DNA of 64,000 nucleotides from CAZSSH01 sp964609825 (GTDB lineage: Bacteria; Verrucomicrobiota; Lentisphaeria; Victivallales; Victivallaceae): assembly GCA_964609825.1 (NCBI GenBank), contig CAZSSH010000002.1, forward strand, positions 186,001-250,000. Reading direction: 5' to 3'. Made by a program: the position numbers and the translations under genes. Below the pieces are notes generated by a model. The model was not told the DNA's origin. It made no database searches and was given only the letters and a program-made list of their open reading frames with translations. Shown piece by piece: positions 35,485 through 43,296 of the stretch. Positions within the stretch are counted from its first letter, which is position 1. Each line of letters begins with the position of its first letter.

Positions 35485-37146
35485 TCAGACCTCAAATTTC
35501 TGCGTCAGGATTTCCTCGGTCTTGACCGTGTAAAACCCCGACTTGTCCAACGATCCGGCGATGGCGGCATCCAGCTGCGGCAATTTGCCAATGGCGGTCA
35601 AGGGCAGATCCGGGCAGTTGGGCAAAATCACCGTCTTGCCCGGAAACGCGGCATTGATCACCGCCTCGAGCCCCTGCTTGAGGGACTTCATTCCGCCGAT
35701 GGCGGCCAAAGCGGTGACCGGCTGCAATTTGCCGGTTTCGGCCAGCATCAAAGTGTGGCGCAAGTGCTCGGTCAAGCTGCCGCTCGAGCCGATGTAGCGC
35801 TGATTTTTGTCCACGATATCGCGGACGTTGAGCTCGCCCTCTTTGCCCGCCGGAATCCCGGCAAAAATATTCATCAAACCGTCCTTGCCCAAAAATCTGG
35901 CGGCGTGATTGAGTACCGGCACCACCGGTACCAGCATCACAATGTCGTCAAAGCCGCCGGGGGCAAAGTCGCGCAGGACTTGATCAAACTCATCGGCGCT
36001 CATCTTGGAGGGGTTGACCGCCTTAAACTCGACGTTGCGTTTTTTGATCGCATCGCCCAATAAATTCATCACGTTGGCAATGCGGGAGTCATCCATGTCG
36101 GAAATGATAATCCGCGAGGGACCGTTGGGCGACTCAACCGCCAACTGGGTGTGCATCTGACCCATCGCCCCGGCGCCGCCCGGGAGCCAGCAAGTACCGC
36201 CCGCCTTGAGATTGCTGCGGACGTTTTTATTGTAGGCGGCCGAGAGGTTGCTCGTCGTCGTACCTTGATAAAAGAACCCCTCATAGTGAATCCGGCCAAC
36301 GTCAAACAGCCAGTTTTCGGACGGATACACACCCACAAAGCTGATCACCGCGTTGCGGTTCCCGGCCTTGGCGATTTTTTCGGCGACGGCGCGATCCAAC
36401 AAATTGCAGATAAAAATATCGTCAAAACTCATATCCTCAACCGAGGAGATAACGTTGATTTTGGTTTTGAGCTCTTTTTCCAGCGAAGCAACGGCGGCGA
36501 CGGAGAGCCCGAGACCGTAAACCTCGATGCCGACGGCTTTTTGCAAGAGTTCGCCCGCCTGATAGACTTGGCTGTCGCCGGCGACGATCAACACTTTGCC
36601 GTTGTCCTTGGGAGCTTTGCGGTTGCGGATCATGTAGCTTGCCTGGACGCACGTCCAGGGCTCAAGCAAGGCGGCGACCGCCGAGGGCATGTTATGCGAT
36701 AAGGGCAGCAAATAACAACCCTCGTCGCCGTTGAGAACGCGCTGGTCCAAAACGCTGTACTGAGCCATCCCGCCGTTGATCGCATAGCCGTAGGCAAAAC
36801 CTTTGCCGTTAACGTAAATATCGGCCTGAATGATGAAACGCTGGCCTTCTTTAAATTGATTTTTGAGCTGGTCGCCGACTTTGACGACAGTCATCACCGC
36901 TTCGTGACCGGGGATCACCGGGTCGGCGGCCAGATCTTTGGAAATCACCCGCGGGTGCTCGCCGCCGGCGCGGATTAGCTTGACGTCGGAGAAACAAAGG
37001 CCAATGGCGTCGATTTTGACCAAGAGCTCATCCGCTTTGTTTTGCGGGACGTCCACCAGACACGGCTGATCATTGCAACCCAACTTCTCCATACCGGCGC
37101 CGAAAAGCGGCCAGGCCAACATTTTTGCGGGGATCGTCACACTCAT
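35485..37146 (-). CDS. long zinc-type alcohol dehydrogenase family protein with two Rossmann-like regions (SorE-like)
   Basis: 553 residues, versus ~350-410 for ordinary medium-chain dehydrogenases. The N-terminal GroES-like domain has the zinc ligands C51 (IGLCFSD) and H81-E82 (IPGHEA). Residues ~180-300 form an extra, degenerate Rossmann-like region. The canonical NAD(P) loop GGAGAMG is at 323-329, followed by RIIISDMDDSRI. This second part resembles L-sorbose-1-phosphate reductase (SorE) proteins. The substrate is unknown. The ATG at 37146 overlaps the plsC stop (ATGA) and has an AGGA site. Its place between plsC and lptD is unexplained. Confidence 0.75.
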   Translation of the reverse strand: MSVTIPAKMLAWPLFGAGMEKLGCNDQPCLVDVPQNKADELLVKIDAIGLCFSDVKLIRAGGEHPRVISKDLAADPVIPGHEAVMTVVKVGDQLKNQFKEGQRFIIQADIYVNGKGFAYGYAINGGMAQYSVLDQRVLNGDEGCYLLPLSHNMPSAVAALLEPWTCVQASYMIRNRKAPKDNGKVLIVAGDSQVYQAGELLQKAVGIEVYGLGLSVAAVASLEKELKTKINVISSVEDMSFDDIFICNLLDRAVAEKIAKAGNRNAVISFVGVYPSENWLFDVGRIHYEGFFYQGTTTSNLSAAYNKNVRSNLKAGGTCWLPGGAGAMGQMHTQLAVESPNGPSRIIISDMDDSRIANVMNLLGDAIKKRNVEFKAVNPSKMSADEFDQVLRDFAPGGFDDIVMLVPVVPVLNHAARFLGKDGLMNIFAGIPAGKEGELNVRDIVDKNQRYIGSSGSLTEHLRHTLMLAETGKLQPVTALAAIGGMKSLKQGLEAVINAAFPGKTVILPNCPDLPLTAIGKLPQLDAAIAGSLDKSGFYTVKTEEILTQKFEV

Positions 37147-37961
37147 CGCTGATTCCTTTGTTCTTTGCTTTTCCACTCGTTCAAATTACTTTCGATAAAC
37201 TGGATGATTTCATCCTGCAGTATTTTGCCGTTGTCTTCGACCATGCGGGCCGGGGCAAAAGAAAAATACACCTCGCGCTCCGGGCGCACCGGCCCCAGAT
37301 CCTTGAGGTATTTGCCGTTGCCCAAAAAATCGGTTTTGAGCGCAAACGGCACCACCGGCACATTGGCCTTTTTGGCGAGCTTGATCCCGATCGAGTTAAA
37401 TTTTTCGGGGTTAAACGTCTCGCTGCGGGTGGCCTGCGGAAAAATAATGATCGAGCGACCCTTCTCCAAGAGTTTCTGCCCGTCCTCCAATACCGCACGC
37501 AAATCGTCGCGGGGGTTCGCCCGGCCGATCGGGATCGCTTCCAGATTTTTCATGATTTCTTTAAAAAACGGCACATTGTACAGCGTGTTTTTGATCACAA
37601 ACGAGAAATCAAGATACTCGCGGACAAACGCATGAAACACCGCCGTCTCCAGCAAGCTCATATGATTGCCGATCAAAATCACCGGTCCGCCGTTTAACGC
37701 ACGCAAATTGTCGAGACCGCGGACGTGGACTTTGCCGCCGATGCGCTCAATCAAGTCGATGTTTTCCATTGAGTAGGAAATCTGATGCTCTTTGTCGAGA
37801 CCGCCGCGTTTGGCACAAAGCCCGCTGCGGACAAAAATGCCGAAAGAATAGAAATAAAAGTACCATCTACTTTTACCCAAAAGCTTGTATACGATCGACT
37901 TACGGGCATTCTCCGGCGTGTCGTACGAGTCCTCGTTAAAGCGGCTTTTTTTTACGCACAT
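37143..37961 (-). CDS. 1-acyl-sn-glycerol-3-phosphate acyltransferase-like protein (PlsC family)
   Basis: 272 residues with the PlsC/LPLAT fold: the catalytic motif reads GNHMSLLE (H100, E105), so it is H-x4-E rather than the usual H-x4-D. The third motif reads FPQATRS (174-180) instead of FPEGTRS. The changes are coherent with a subfamily rather than decay. It may acylate lysophosphatidate in phospholipid synthesis or another lipid acceptor. It heads the operon plsC-dehydrogenase-lptD and has a strong promoter. Confidence 0.85.
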   Translation of the reverse strand: MCVKKSRFNEDSYDTPENARKSIVYKLLGKSRWYFYFYSFGIFVRSGLCAKRGGLDKEHQISYSMENIDLIERIGGKVHVRGLDNLRALNGGPVILIGNHMSLLETAVFHAFVREYLDFSFVIKNTLYNVPFFKEIMKNLEAIPIGRANPRDDLRAVLEDGQKLLEKGRSIIIFPQATRSETFNPEKFNSIGIKLAKKANVPVVPFALKTDFLGNGKYLKDLGPVRPEREVYFSFAPARMVEDNGKILQDEIIQFIESNLNEWKSKEQRNQR

Positions 37962-37996
37962 ATTTTTTCTGTTTTTAAAATTTAAATCAAGAGGTT

Positions 37997-38024
37997 AATA
38001 TAGCATATATTTTGAAAAAGTCAA
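37997..38024 (-). promoter_or_regulatory. candidate promoter for the plsC-dehydrogenase-lptD operon
   Basis: Minus strand TTGACT (38024-38019), 16 bases, TATATT (38002-37997), about 35 bases upstream of the plsC-family start. Confidence 0.65.
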
Positions 38025-38047
38025 AAGGCGCCGCCCTTGCAAAACGG

Positions 38048-38809
38048 TTATAATTGAGTAGGAGTATCGAGAAATACACCGTCGAGGTCAAACTTTTGCC
38101 GTAACTCATGCATCACCGCCTTGACGCCGACCGTCTCGGAGGCATAATGGCCCAGCGCCAAGACATTGACGTTGAGCTCTTTGGCATAATGATACATGAC
38201 ATGCGTAAGCTCACCGGTAATCAGCAGATCAGCCCCCGCTTTGGCCGCATCCTCCAAGGCGTGAAGCCCGCCGCCCCCCGACACGACCGCCGCGATGTGC
38301 GGCCGCCGGTCATTGACCGCCAGCAGTTGCGCCGGAGCACCCAGCTCCGCTTCAAAAACTTTTTGCAGCTCAGTCAACGTCCAAAAGTGCGACACTTCGC
38401 CATAGTAGCCAATTAAGCCCCCGTCATACTCGCAAAAAGCGGCCGGCTGGTAAATCTTGGCGGTTTTGGCCAAAACAATGTTGTTGCCGAGCTCGGGGTG
38501 CGCGTCTAAAGGCAGATGCACCGCGTAAAGATTGATGTCGTTGACAAACAAAAGCCGCATCCGCTCGCCGACCACCCCGGTAAACCGCCGCGGCTCGCCG
38601 CCCCAGCTGAGGCCGTGATGCACGAGTAAAAAATCGACTTTTGCAGCCACTGCCTTGGCAAAGGTTTCGTAACAACCATCCACCGCAAAACCGACTTTGT
38701 TGATTTCGCTCTTGCCGCCCAGCTGCAAGCCGTTGTTGGAGGAGTCTTTGGCAAAGGCGGCCAAATTGAGGCGGTCATCCAAATATTTGCACAATTCGTT
38801 TAATTTCAT
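38048..38809 (-). CDS. Nif3-like dinuclear metal-centre protein (YbgI family)
   Basis: 253 residues, the typical bacterial YbgI/Nif3 length. The metal-binding blocks are FLLVHHGLSWGG, VHLPLDAHPELGNN and the C-terminal LALGHYASETVG, which supply His and Glu ligands. The family forms hexameric toroids. It is often annotated as GTP cyclohydrolase I type 2, but its true reaction is uncertain. It is encoded 30 bases after an ArnT-like gene on the same strand. Confidence 0.92.
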   Translation of the reverse strand: MKLNELCKYLDDRLNLAAFAKDSSNNGLQLGGKSEINKVGFAVDGCYETFAKAVAAKVDFLLVHHGLSWGGEPRRFTGVVGERMRLLFVNDINLYAVHLPLDAHPELGNNIVLAKTAKIYQPAAFCEYDGGLIGYYGEVSHFWTLTELQKVFEAELGAPAQLLAVNDRRPHIAAVVSGGGGLHALEDAAKAGADLLITGELTHVMYHYAKELNVNVLALGHYASETVGVKAVMHELRQKFDLDGVFLDTPTQL

Positions 38810-38839
38810 GACCGCAGTCCTTTCGCTCGGGTTGATTGT

Positions 38840-40501
38840 TCACTCGGCGCTGTCGCCGGAGTCGGCACTTTCGTCGCGCAGCACGCCTTTCCACAAATAA
38901 AGTTTGTGGCCGCGGTAACTGATCGAGTTGTCGTTGTTTTTAAGCAAATTGGTCCAGTTGCGCTCCGGCATCTGCGGAAACTCGGTATTGAGGAGGTAAA
39001 CCACCTTGGGACCTTTGGGCAATTCGCTCAGGTCATTGATCTTTTTGATTTTGACATTGGCATAATAAAGTTCGCCGTACAAATCAAGAATGTTGCCTTT
39101 ATAAAGGACGTCAACCGTTTCCCCTTTGAGAGCGGTGGCGACGGTGGCGCCAAAAACGCGTTTGGGGCTCTCCTGCGTCCGGTAGATAAAGATGGTCGCC
39201 CAAAACATGAGGCCGCAAACCATCCCCACCAGCGACAGCAAAGACCACACGGGGATGATTTCGCGCCGCCGACGGACCCAGAAAAAAATAATGATGATGA
39301 TCACCGAGACGATACCGGAGTACCAGAGGTAATGGTCGCCGTGGCGAAACTCAATCGACGAGCTCAAACTCACCACCAACTCCAGATACTTTTGGGGCAA
39401 AAAGCAAAACAATACCAGCGTGAGCGGCACATGCAGCAAAAAGAATTCGGCCAAAAACTGAAATTTGCGCATCTTGTAACCGTAGCGGCGCAAAGCAATA
39501 TCGTAGTTGATCCCGATCAAAATCGACAACGGGGCGATGAAATAGAGCATGTCGCGGTTTTCCGTTTCGGGAAAAATCCAGATCAAAAAGAAACCGGCGA
39601 TCACCAACGTCCGGAGAAACATGCTGTAAATCGGTGTCTCATCGACACTGCGCAACGCCACGCAGAAGGGAATCCAGGCGATCAACGTCCACGGCAGAAA
39701 CCGGAGCAAAAAGTCGGCGGGCATGGTCAATAAATCAGTAAAATAACTGTATCGTAAAAACCGGTGCCACCAAAAATATTGAAACGTGAGGTCATGCGAA
39801 AACAAATAATAAGGGAGCAGCCACAACGTCACCGTCATCGCCAGCACTGTGATCCCGGCGATGAATCCCGGGCGGTTGAAGCGGTTTTTGATCGACATCG
39901 GCCGCCGCAGAAACAACAGCGGCACCGCAAACGCCAGCAAAGCGAAAAAACCGCCCGAGAGAAATGCCAGCGAGGCAAAAAACAATGAGCTCAGCCAGGC
40001 CATGTCCCAGTTGTTTTTGCGCATGCTGTAATAAAAAAACAGCATGTCCGCCAAGAGCACAAAAAAGAGCGACATGGTGAGCGGAAACCCCTCAATCGCT
40101 TTTTCCATCGTGAGATTGCATGTCAGAAACGCGGCGGCGGCAATGAGCCCGGCGCGCGGACTGCGCATATTGGCCGCGCCGATATAAACGATCAATCCCG
40201 CGGCAAGTGTAAAAAAGACGGAAATCAGGCGCATCACCAGCTCGAGCGGCAAATGCGAATACTTCCACAGGACCGAAACCAGCAGCGGATACAAGGGATA
40301 AGCATTTTGGATCGCCATGCCGTGCGCCGTCACCACATAGTTGCGGCCGGAGAGCTCCATCGCCTGGACGGCGTAAAAGCCCTCGGAGGCCGACAGCTCC
40401 TGTACCATCAGCTGCCACGGCTGGTACATCACCAAAAAGACGATCACCAAAGCAAACGCGTTGACGACGCCCGGCAGATTTTTTTCGCGATACGGCCCCA
40501 T
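38840..40501 (-). CDS. second ArnT/PMT-like glycosyltransferase (GT-C fold)
   Basis: 553 residues with about a dozen membrane helices and a C-terminal periplasmic part. The first loop has SASEGFYAVQAMEL in the position of the acidic catalytic loop of ArnT/PMT enzymes. It is likely to transfer a sugar from a polyprenyl-phosphate donor at the periplasmic face. The ATG at 40501 follows AGGGAG; a much longer frame from 40648 would overlap tyrS and has no membrane or family features there. It follows tyrS by 19 bases and precedes the Nif3-like gene. Confidence 0.78.
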   Translation of the reverse strand: MGPYREKNLPGVVNAFALVIVFLVMYQPWQLMVQELSASEGFYAVQAMELSGRNYVVTAHGMAIQNAYPLYPLLVSVLWKYSHLPLELVMRLISVFFTLAAGLIVYIGAANMRSPRAGLIAAAAFLTCNLTMEKAIEGFPLTMSLFFVLLADMLFFYYSMRKNNWDMAWLSSLFFASLAFLSGGFFALLAFAVPLLFLRRPMSIKNRFNRPGFIAGITVLAMTVTLWLLPYYLFSHDLTFQYFWWHRFLRYSYFTDLLTMPADFLLRFLPWTLIAWIPFCVALRSVDETPIYSMFLRTLVIAGFFLIWIFPETENRDMLYFIAPLSILIGINYDIALRRYGYKMRKFQFLAEFFLLHVPLTLVLFCFLPQKYLELVVSLSSSIEFRHGDHYLWYSGIVSVIIIIIFFWVRRRREIIPVWSLLSLVGMVCGLMFWATIFIYRTQESPKRVFGATVATALKGETVDVLYKGNILDLYGELYYANVKIKKINDLSELPKGPKVVYLLNTEFPQMPERNWTNLLKNNDNSISYRGHKLYLWKGVLRDESADSGDSAE

Positions 40502-40520
40502 CGGGTTCTCCCTTTTTGGC

Positions 40521-41810
40521 TCAGCCAAGCAATATTTTGCGGAAACTCTTTTTGCCCGCCTTGAGCACCAGAGCACCATCGGCAAACAGCTCCTTGGTGA
40601 CTTTGGCTGATGGGTCAGTGACTTTGACATCATTGATGGCAACAGCATTGCCCTGAATCAACCGCCGCCCGTCGCTGCTTGACTTGCACAATCCGCTCAA
40701 TGCGAGCAGCTTTGACACCGTCAGACCGGCCGTGTCATCCAACTCGGCGGGATTGAGCTCATAGGTGGGAAGCTCGATCTCAATCGAGTCGGACGCCACC
40801 TGAGCGATCAAGCTACTGGTGTAAACTTTATTGTCACGGTCGGCAAAGCCGAATTTGGTCCCGGCGGTCACATAAGCCTCCGCCGCCGCCTCGCGGCCGT
40901 GTGCCAGCATGGTGGCCTCAAAGGCGAGGATCTCCTTGGCGCGGTTGATGTTGCCGGAGGGATCGGCCAAGCGGATGACTTCCTCGACGGGAAGCGAGCT
41001 GAAGTACAGCAGCAGCTGCTCGACTTGCGCGTCCTCGCTGTTGCGCCAAAACTGGTAATAATCAAAGACGCTGGTCCGCTCGGTGGAGAGCCAGACGTTG
41101 TTGCCGCCGGCGGTTTTGCCGAATTTCTGGCCGTTGGCGTCCAACAACAAGGGAATGGTCATGCACTCGACCTCATTGCCCGACTTGCGGCGCACGAGCT
41201 CGGTCCCGGCGACCATGTTGCCCCACTGATCCTGGCCGCCGAATTGCATTTTGCAATCAAGCGTCCGGTTGAGGTGCAAAAAGTCATAGGCTTGCAAAAT
41301 GGAGTAGTTGAACTCCAAAAAGGAGAGCCCATTCTCCAGACGCTGCTTGACCGAGTCCTGCCCGAGCATGCGGTTGACGCTGAAAATATGCCCGACTTCG
41401 CGCAGCATGTCGATGTAGCCAATCTTGCACAGCCAGTCGGCGTTGTTGACAAAAAAAGCCTTGCCCTCCTCATCGCTGATAAAATGCGCCAGCTGGCGGC
41501 GCAGACACTCGGCATTTTGATCGACCTCCTCCACTGTGAGGATCGGCCGGGCGCTCTGTTTCCCGGAGGGGTCGCCGATGCGGGCGGTGGCACCGCCCAC
41601 CAAAACGATCGGCACGTGTCCCGCCTTTTGCATCAGCCGCATCGCCATCACCGGGAGCAAATGCCCGACATGCAGACTGTTGCCGGTGGGGTCAAAGCCG
41701 ACGTAAAACCGAACGTTTCCATGATCCAAAAGTTTGCGGATGGCAGCTTCGTCGGTGCACTGGTAGCAAAACCCGCGTGCCTTTAACTCATCAAAAAGAT
41801 TCATCATCAT
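40521..41810 (-). CDS. tyrS: tyrosyl-tRNA synthetase
   Basis: 429 residues, class I synthetase. YVGFDPTGNSLHVGHLLP carries the HIGH motif (HVGH), and KFGKT replaces KMSKS in DANGQKFGKTAGG. Tyrosine-binding DQWGN is present. The C-terminal ~70 residues form an S4 RNA-binding domain (SSDGRRLIQGNAVAINDVKV). The length and KFGK motif correspond to the common eubacterial TyrRS group. Three consecutive ATGs stand at the start, so the first residue is uncertain by two codons. Confidence 0.98.
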   Translation of the reverse strand: MMMNLFDELKARGFCYQCTDEAAIRKLLDHGNVRFYVGFDPTGNSLHVGHLLPVMAMRLMQKAGHVPIVLVGGATARIGDPSGKQSARPILTVEEVDQNAECLRRQLAHFISDEEGKAFFVNNADWLCKIGYIDMLREVGHIFSVNRMLGQDSVKQRLENGLSFLEFNYSILQAYDFLHLNRTLDCKMQFGGQDQWGNMVAGTELVRRKSGNEVECMTIPLLLDANGQKFGKTAGGNNVWLSTERTSVFDYYQFWRNSEDAQVEQLLLYFSSLPVEEVIRLADPSGNINRAKEILAFEATMLAHGREAAAEAYVTAGTKFGFADRDNKVYTSSLIAQVASDSIEIELPTYELNPAELDDTAGLTVSKLLALSGLCKSSSDGRRLIQGNAVAINDVKVTDPSAKVTKELFADGALVLKAGKKSFRKILLG

Positions 41811-41893
41811 CTTTCCTCATCAATTGATAGACTCTGCGACAGTTGGGAGCAACGGCGAAAATCGTCCCGCCCGCGGCTCCCAAGCGCCGCCAC

Positions 41894-41938
41894 AAAAAAA
41901 AACAGCTTGAAATTGGCAAAAAACCAAGTTCAAGCTGT
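41894..41938 (-). terminator. intrinsic terminator of the infC-rpmI-rplT operon
   Basis: On the minus strand ACAGCTTGAA (41938-41929) pairs perfectly with TTCAAGCTGT (41911-41902), with four further inner pairs after one mismatch, and is followed by nine Ts (41902-41894). It lies about 90 bases after the rplT stop. Confidence 0.92.
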
Positions 41939-42030
41939 CAAAGTCCGGTAAATTTCCCGCGTGGTCGCCCCACTTGCCAAAGATTTGCAAGTATTGACCC
42001 TTTGGCGGCGGCAGCGGCGGGAAATCAGCC

Positions 42031-42384
42031 TTACGCTTGAGCGACCACCCGCTCGACCAGCGCTTTGAATTCCGCCGGCTCGTTGACCGCGAGATCGGCC
42101 AAAACCTTGCGGTTGAGCTCGATGTTGGCTTTTTTAAGACCATTCATAAACTGGCTGTAGTTGGTGTCGAGCGCGCGGCAGGCGGCGTTGATACGCACAA
42201 CCCACAAGGCGCGGTACTGCTGCTTCTTTTGTTTGCGGCCGCGATAGGCATGGACCAAAGCCTTGTCAACGGCGTCATAAACGGTACGGATGTTTTTGCT
42301 GCTGTTTCCGTAGAAACCCTTGGCCTGCTCCAAAACTCTTTTACGGCGTTTGCGAGACGGCACGGCATAAGTGACTCTAGACAT
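42031..42384 (-). CDS. rplT: 50S ribosomal protein L20
   Basis: 117 residues with the characteristic basic N-terminus (VPSRKRRKRVLEQAKGFYG) and the globular C-terminal half (NAACRALDTNYSQFMNGLKKA). It is an early-assembly 23S rRNA-binding protein and, in several bacteria, the autoregulator of its own operon. It is third in infC-rpmI-rplT and is followed by a strong terminator. Confidence 0.99.
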   Translation of the reverse strand: MSRVTYAVPSRKRRKRVLEQAKGFYGNSSKNIRTVYDAVDKALVHAYRGRKQKKQQYRALWVVRINAACRALDTNYSQFMNGLKKANIELNRKVLADLAVNEPAEFKALVERVVAQA

Positions 42385-42407
42385 TTATTATTTCCTCCGT
42401 CTTTAAA

Positions 42408-42608
42408 TTATAAACCGTAGGGCAAAGCGGCTTTGATGCGGCGTTTTTCGGCCGACGAGACGGCACCGTCTTTGCGGAGACGACGTTTGCGCTTGGCGTT
42501 TTTGCAGGTCTTGAGGTGACGACCGCCGGCTTTATTATGACGATACTTGCCGGTACCGGTCTGCTTGAGCCGCTTGGCGGCACATTTACGAGTTTTCAAC
42601 TTCGGCAT
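42408..42608 (-). CDS. rpmI: 50S ribosomal protein L35
   Basis: 66 residues beginning MPKLKTRKCAAKR, very basic, with the family block GKYRHNKAGGRHL. The ATG at 42608 gives the standard N-terminus; a start five codons earlier is not typical. It lies between infC and rplT with short spacers. Confidence 0.98.
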   Translation of the reverse strand: MPKLKTRKCAAKRLKQTGTGKYRHNKAGGRHLKTCKNAKRKRRLRKDGAVSSAEKRRIKAALPYGL

Positions 42609-42688
42609 TGTTTTTCCTCTCAAATGATTGGTTTTTGTAATTTCACCGAGCCGGTCAATGCGTTACCGGCTGCGGTGCATTTCGGCCC

Positions 42689-43204
42689 TTACTTGCTCTT
42701 GGGCGCGAAATTGACTGATATATTTTTGCCGAGCAACTTGGGTTTGCCGTCGGCATCCCCGTAGGGCGCCAGATCCAGCATCACCTTGTCCATCAGCTGA
42801 AACGCCAACTCCTGGTGGGCCATTTCGCGGCCGCGAAGAGTAAGCGTGACTTTTAATCTACACCCTTTTTCCAAAAAGTCAAGTCCGTGTTTCAATTTTG
42901 TTTGATAATCGTGGTCATCAATGTTGACGTGAAACTTGATTTCTTTGACTTTTTGCTGTGCGGAGTTTTTGCGCTGAGCTTTGACGTTCTTCTTTTGCTC
43001 ATACTGCAACTTTCCGAAATTCATGATTCTGACCACGGGCGGGACCGCACGGTCAGATACCAATACGAGATCGAGTCCGGCTTCTTTGGCCATTTCCTTG
43101 GCCTTGTCATAACCGACGATTTCCAACTGTTCGCCGTCGGGACCGATGAGTCGCACCTCGGTGGCGGTAAACGACCGGTCATTGGGTTTCAGCAACTTAG
43201 CAAT
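42689..43204 (-). CDS. infC: translation initiation factor IF-3, AUU start
   Basis: 171 residues. It binds 30S subunits and proof-reads start-codon selection. The N-domain block EVRLIGPDGEQLEIVGYDKAKEMA and the C-domain block KEIKFHVNIDDHDYQTKLKH are standard. No ATG, GTG or TTG fits: the only start with a proper ribosome site is ATT at 43204-43202, seven bases after AAGGAGGG. An in-frame TTG at 43195 would lack a site. AUU is the known unusual start of infC in other bacteria, where it lets IF-3 repress its own translation. Confidence 0.95.
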   Translation of the reverse strand: MAKLLKPNDRSFTATEVRLIGPDGEQLEIVGYDKAKEMAKEAGLDLVLVSDRAVPPVVRIMNFGKLQYEQKKNVKAQRKNSAQQKVKEIKFHVNIDDHDYQTKLKHGLDFLEKGCRLKVTLTLRGREMAHQELAFQLMDKVMLDLAPYGDADGKPKLLGKNISVNFAPKSK

Positions 43205-43219
43205 AACGATACCCTCCTT
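43202..43219 (-). promoter_or_regulatory. ribosome binding site and AUU start codon of infC
   Basis: Minus strand AAGGAGGG (43219-43212), seven bases, then ATT (43204-43202), continuing in frame into the IF-3 reading frame. It decides the start of infC. Confidence 0.85.
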
Positions 43220-43247
43220 TACTATAACTGTACGATTTATTGCTTTG

Positions 43248-43277
43248 CGGCTTTTGGCAACACCCAGCCAAAAGCCG
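43248..43277 (-). promoter_or_regulatory. leader hairpin upstream of infC
   Basis: An 11-bp perfect stem, CGGCTTTTGGC (43277-43267) with GCCAAAAGCCG (43258-43248), with an eight-base loop, between thrS and infC. No T run follows, so it is not a simple terminator. It lies in the leader where L20 or other autoregulation of the infC operon acts in other bacteria; that role is inferred. A TATAAT (43289-43284) stands just upstream, but the nearest TTGACA is 21 bases away. Confidence 0.55.
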
Positions 43278-43296
43278 ACTTATATTATAACTTAGC

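Noticed and set aside
43248..43277. Intrinsic terminator between thrS and infC
   Set aside because: The hairpin is strong but is not followed by a T run; kept as a leader hairpin only.
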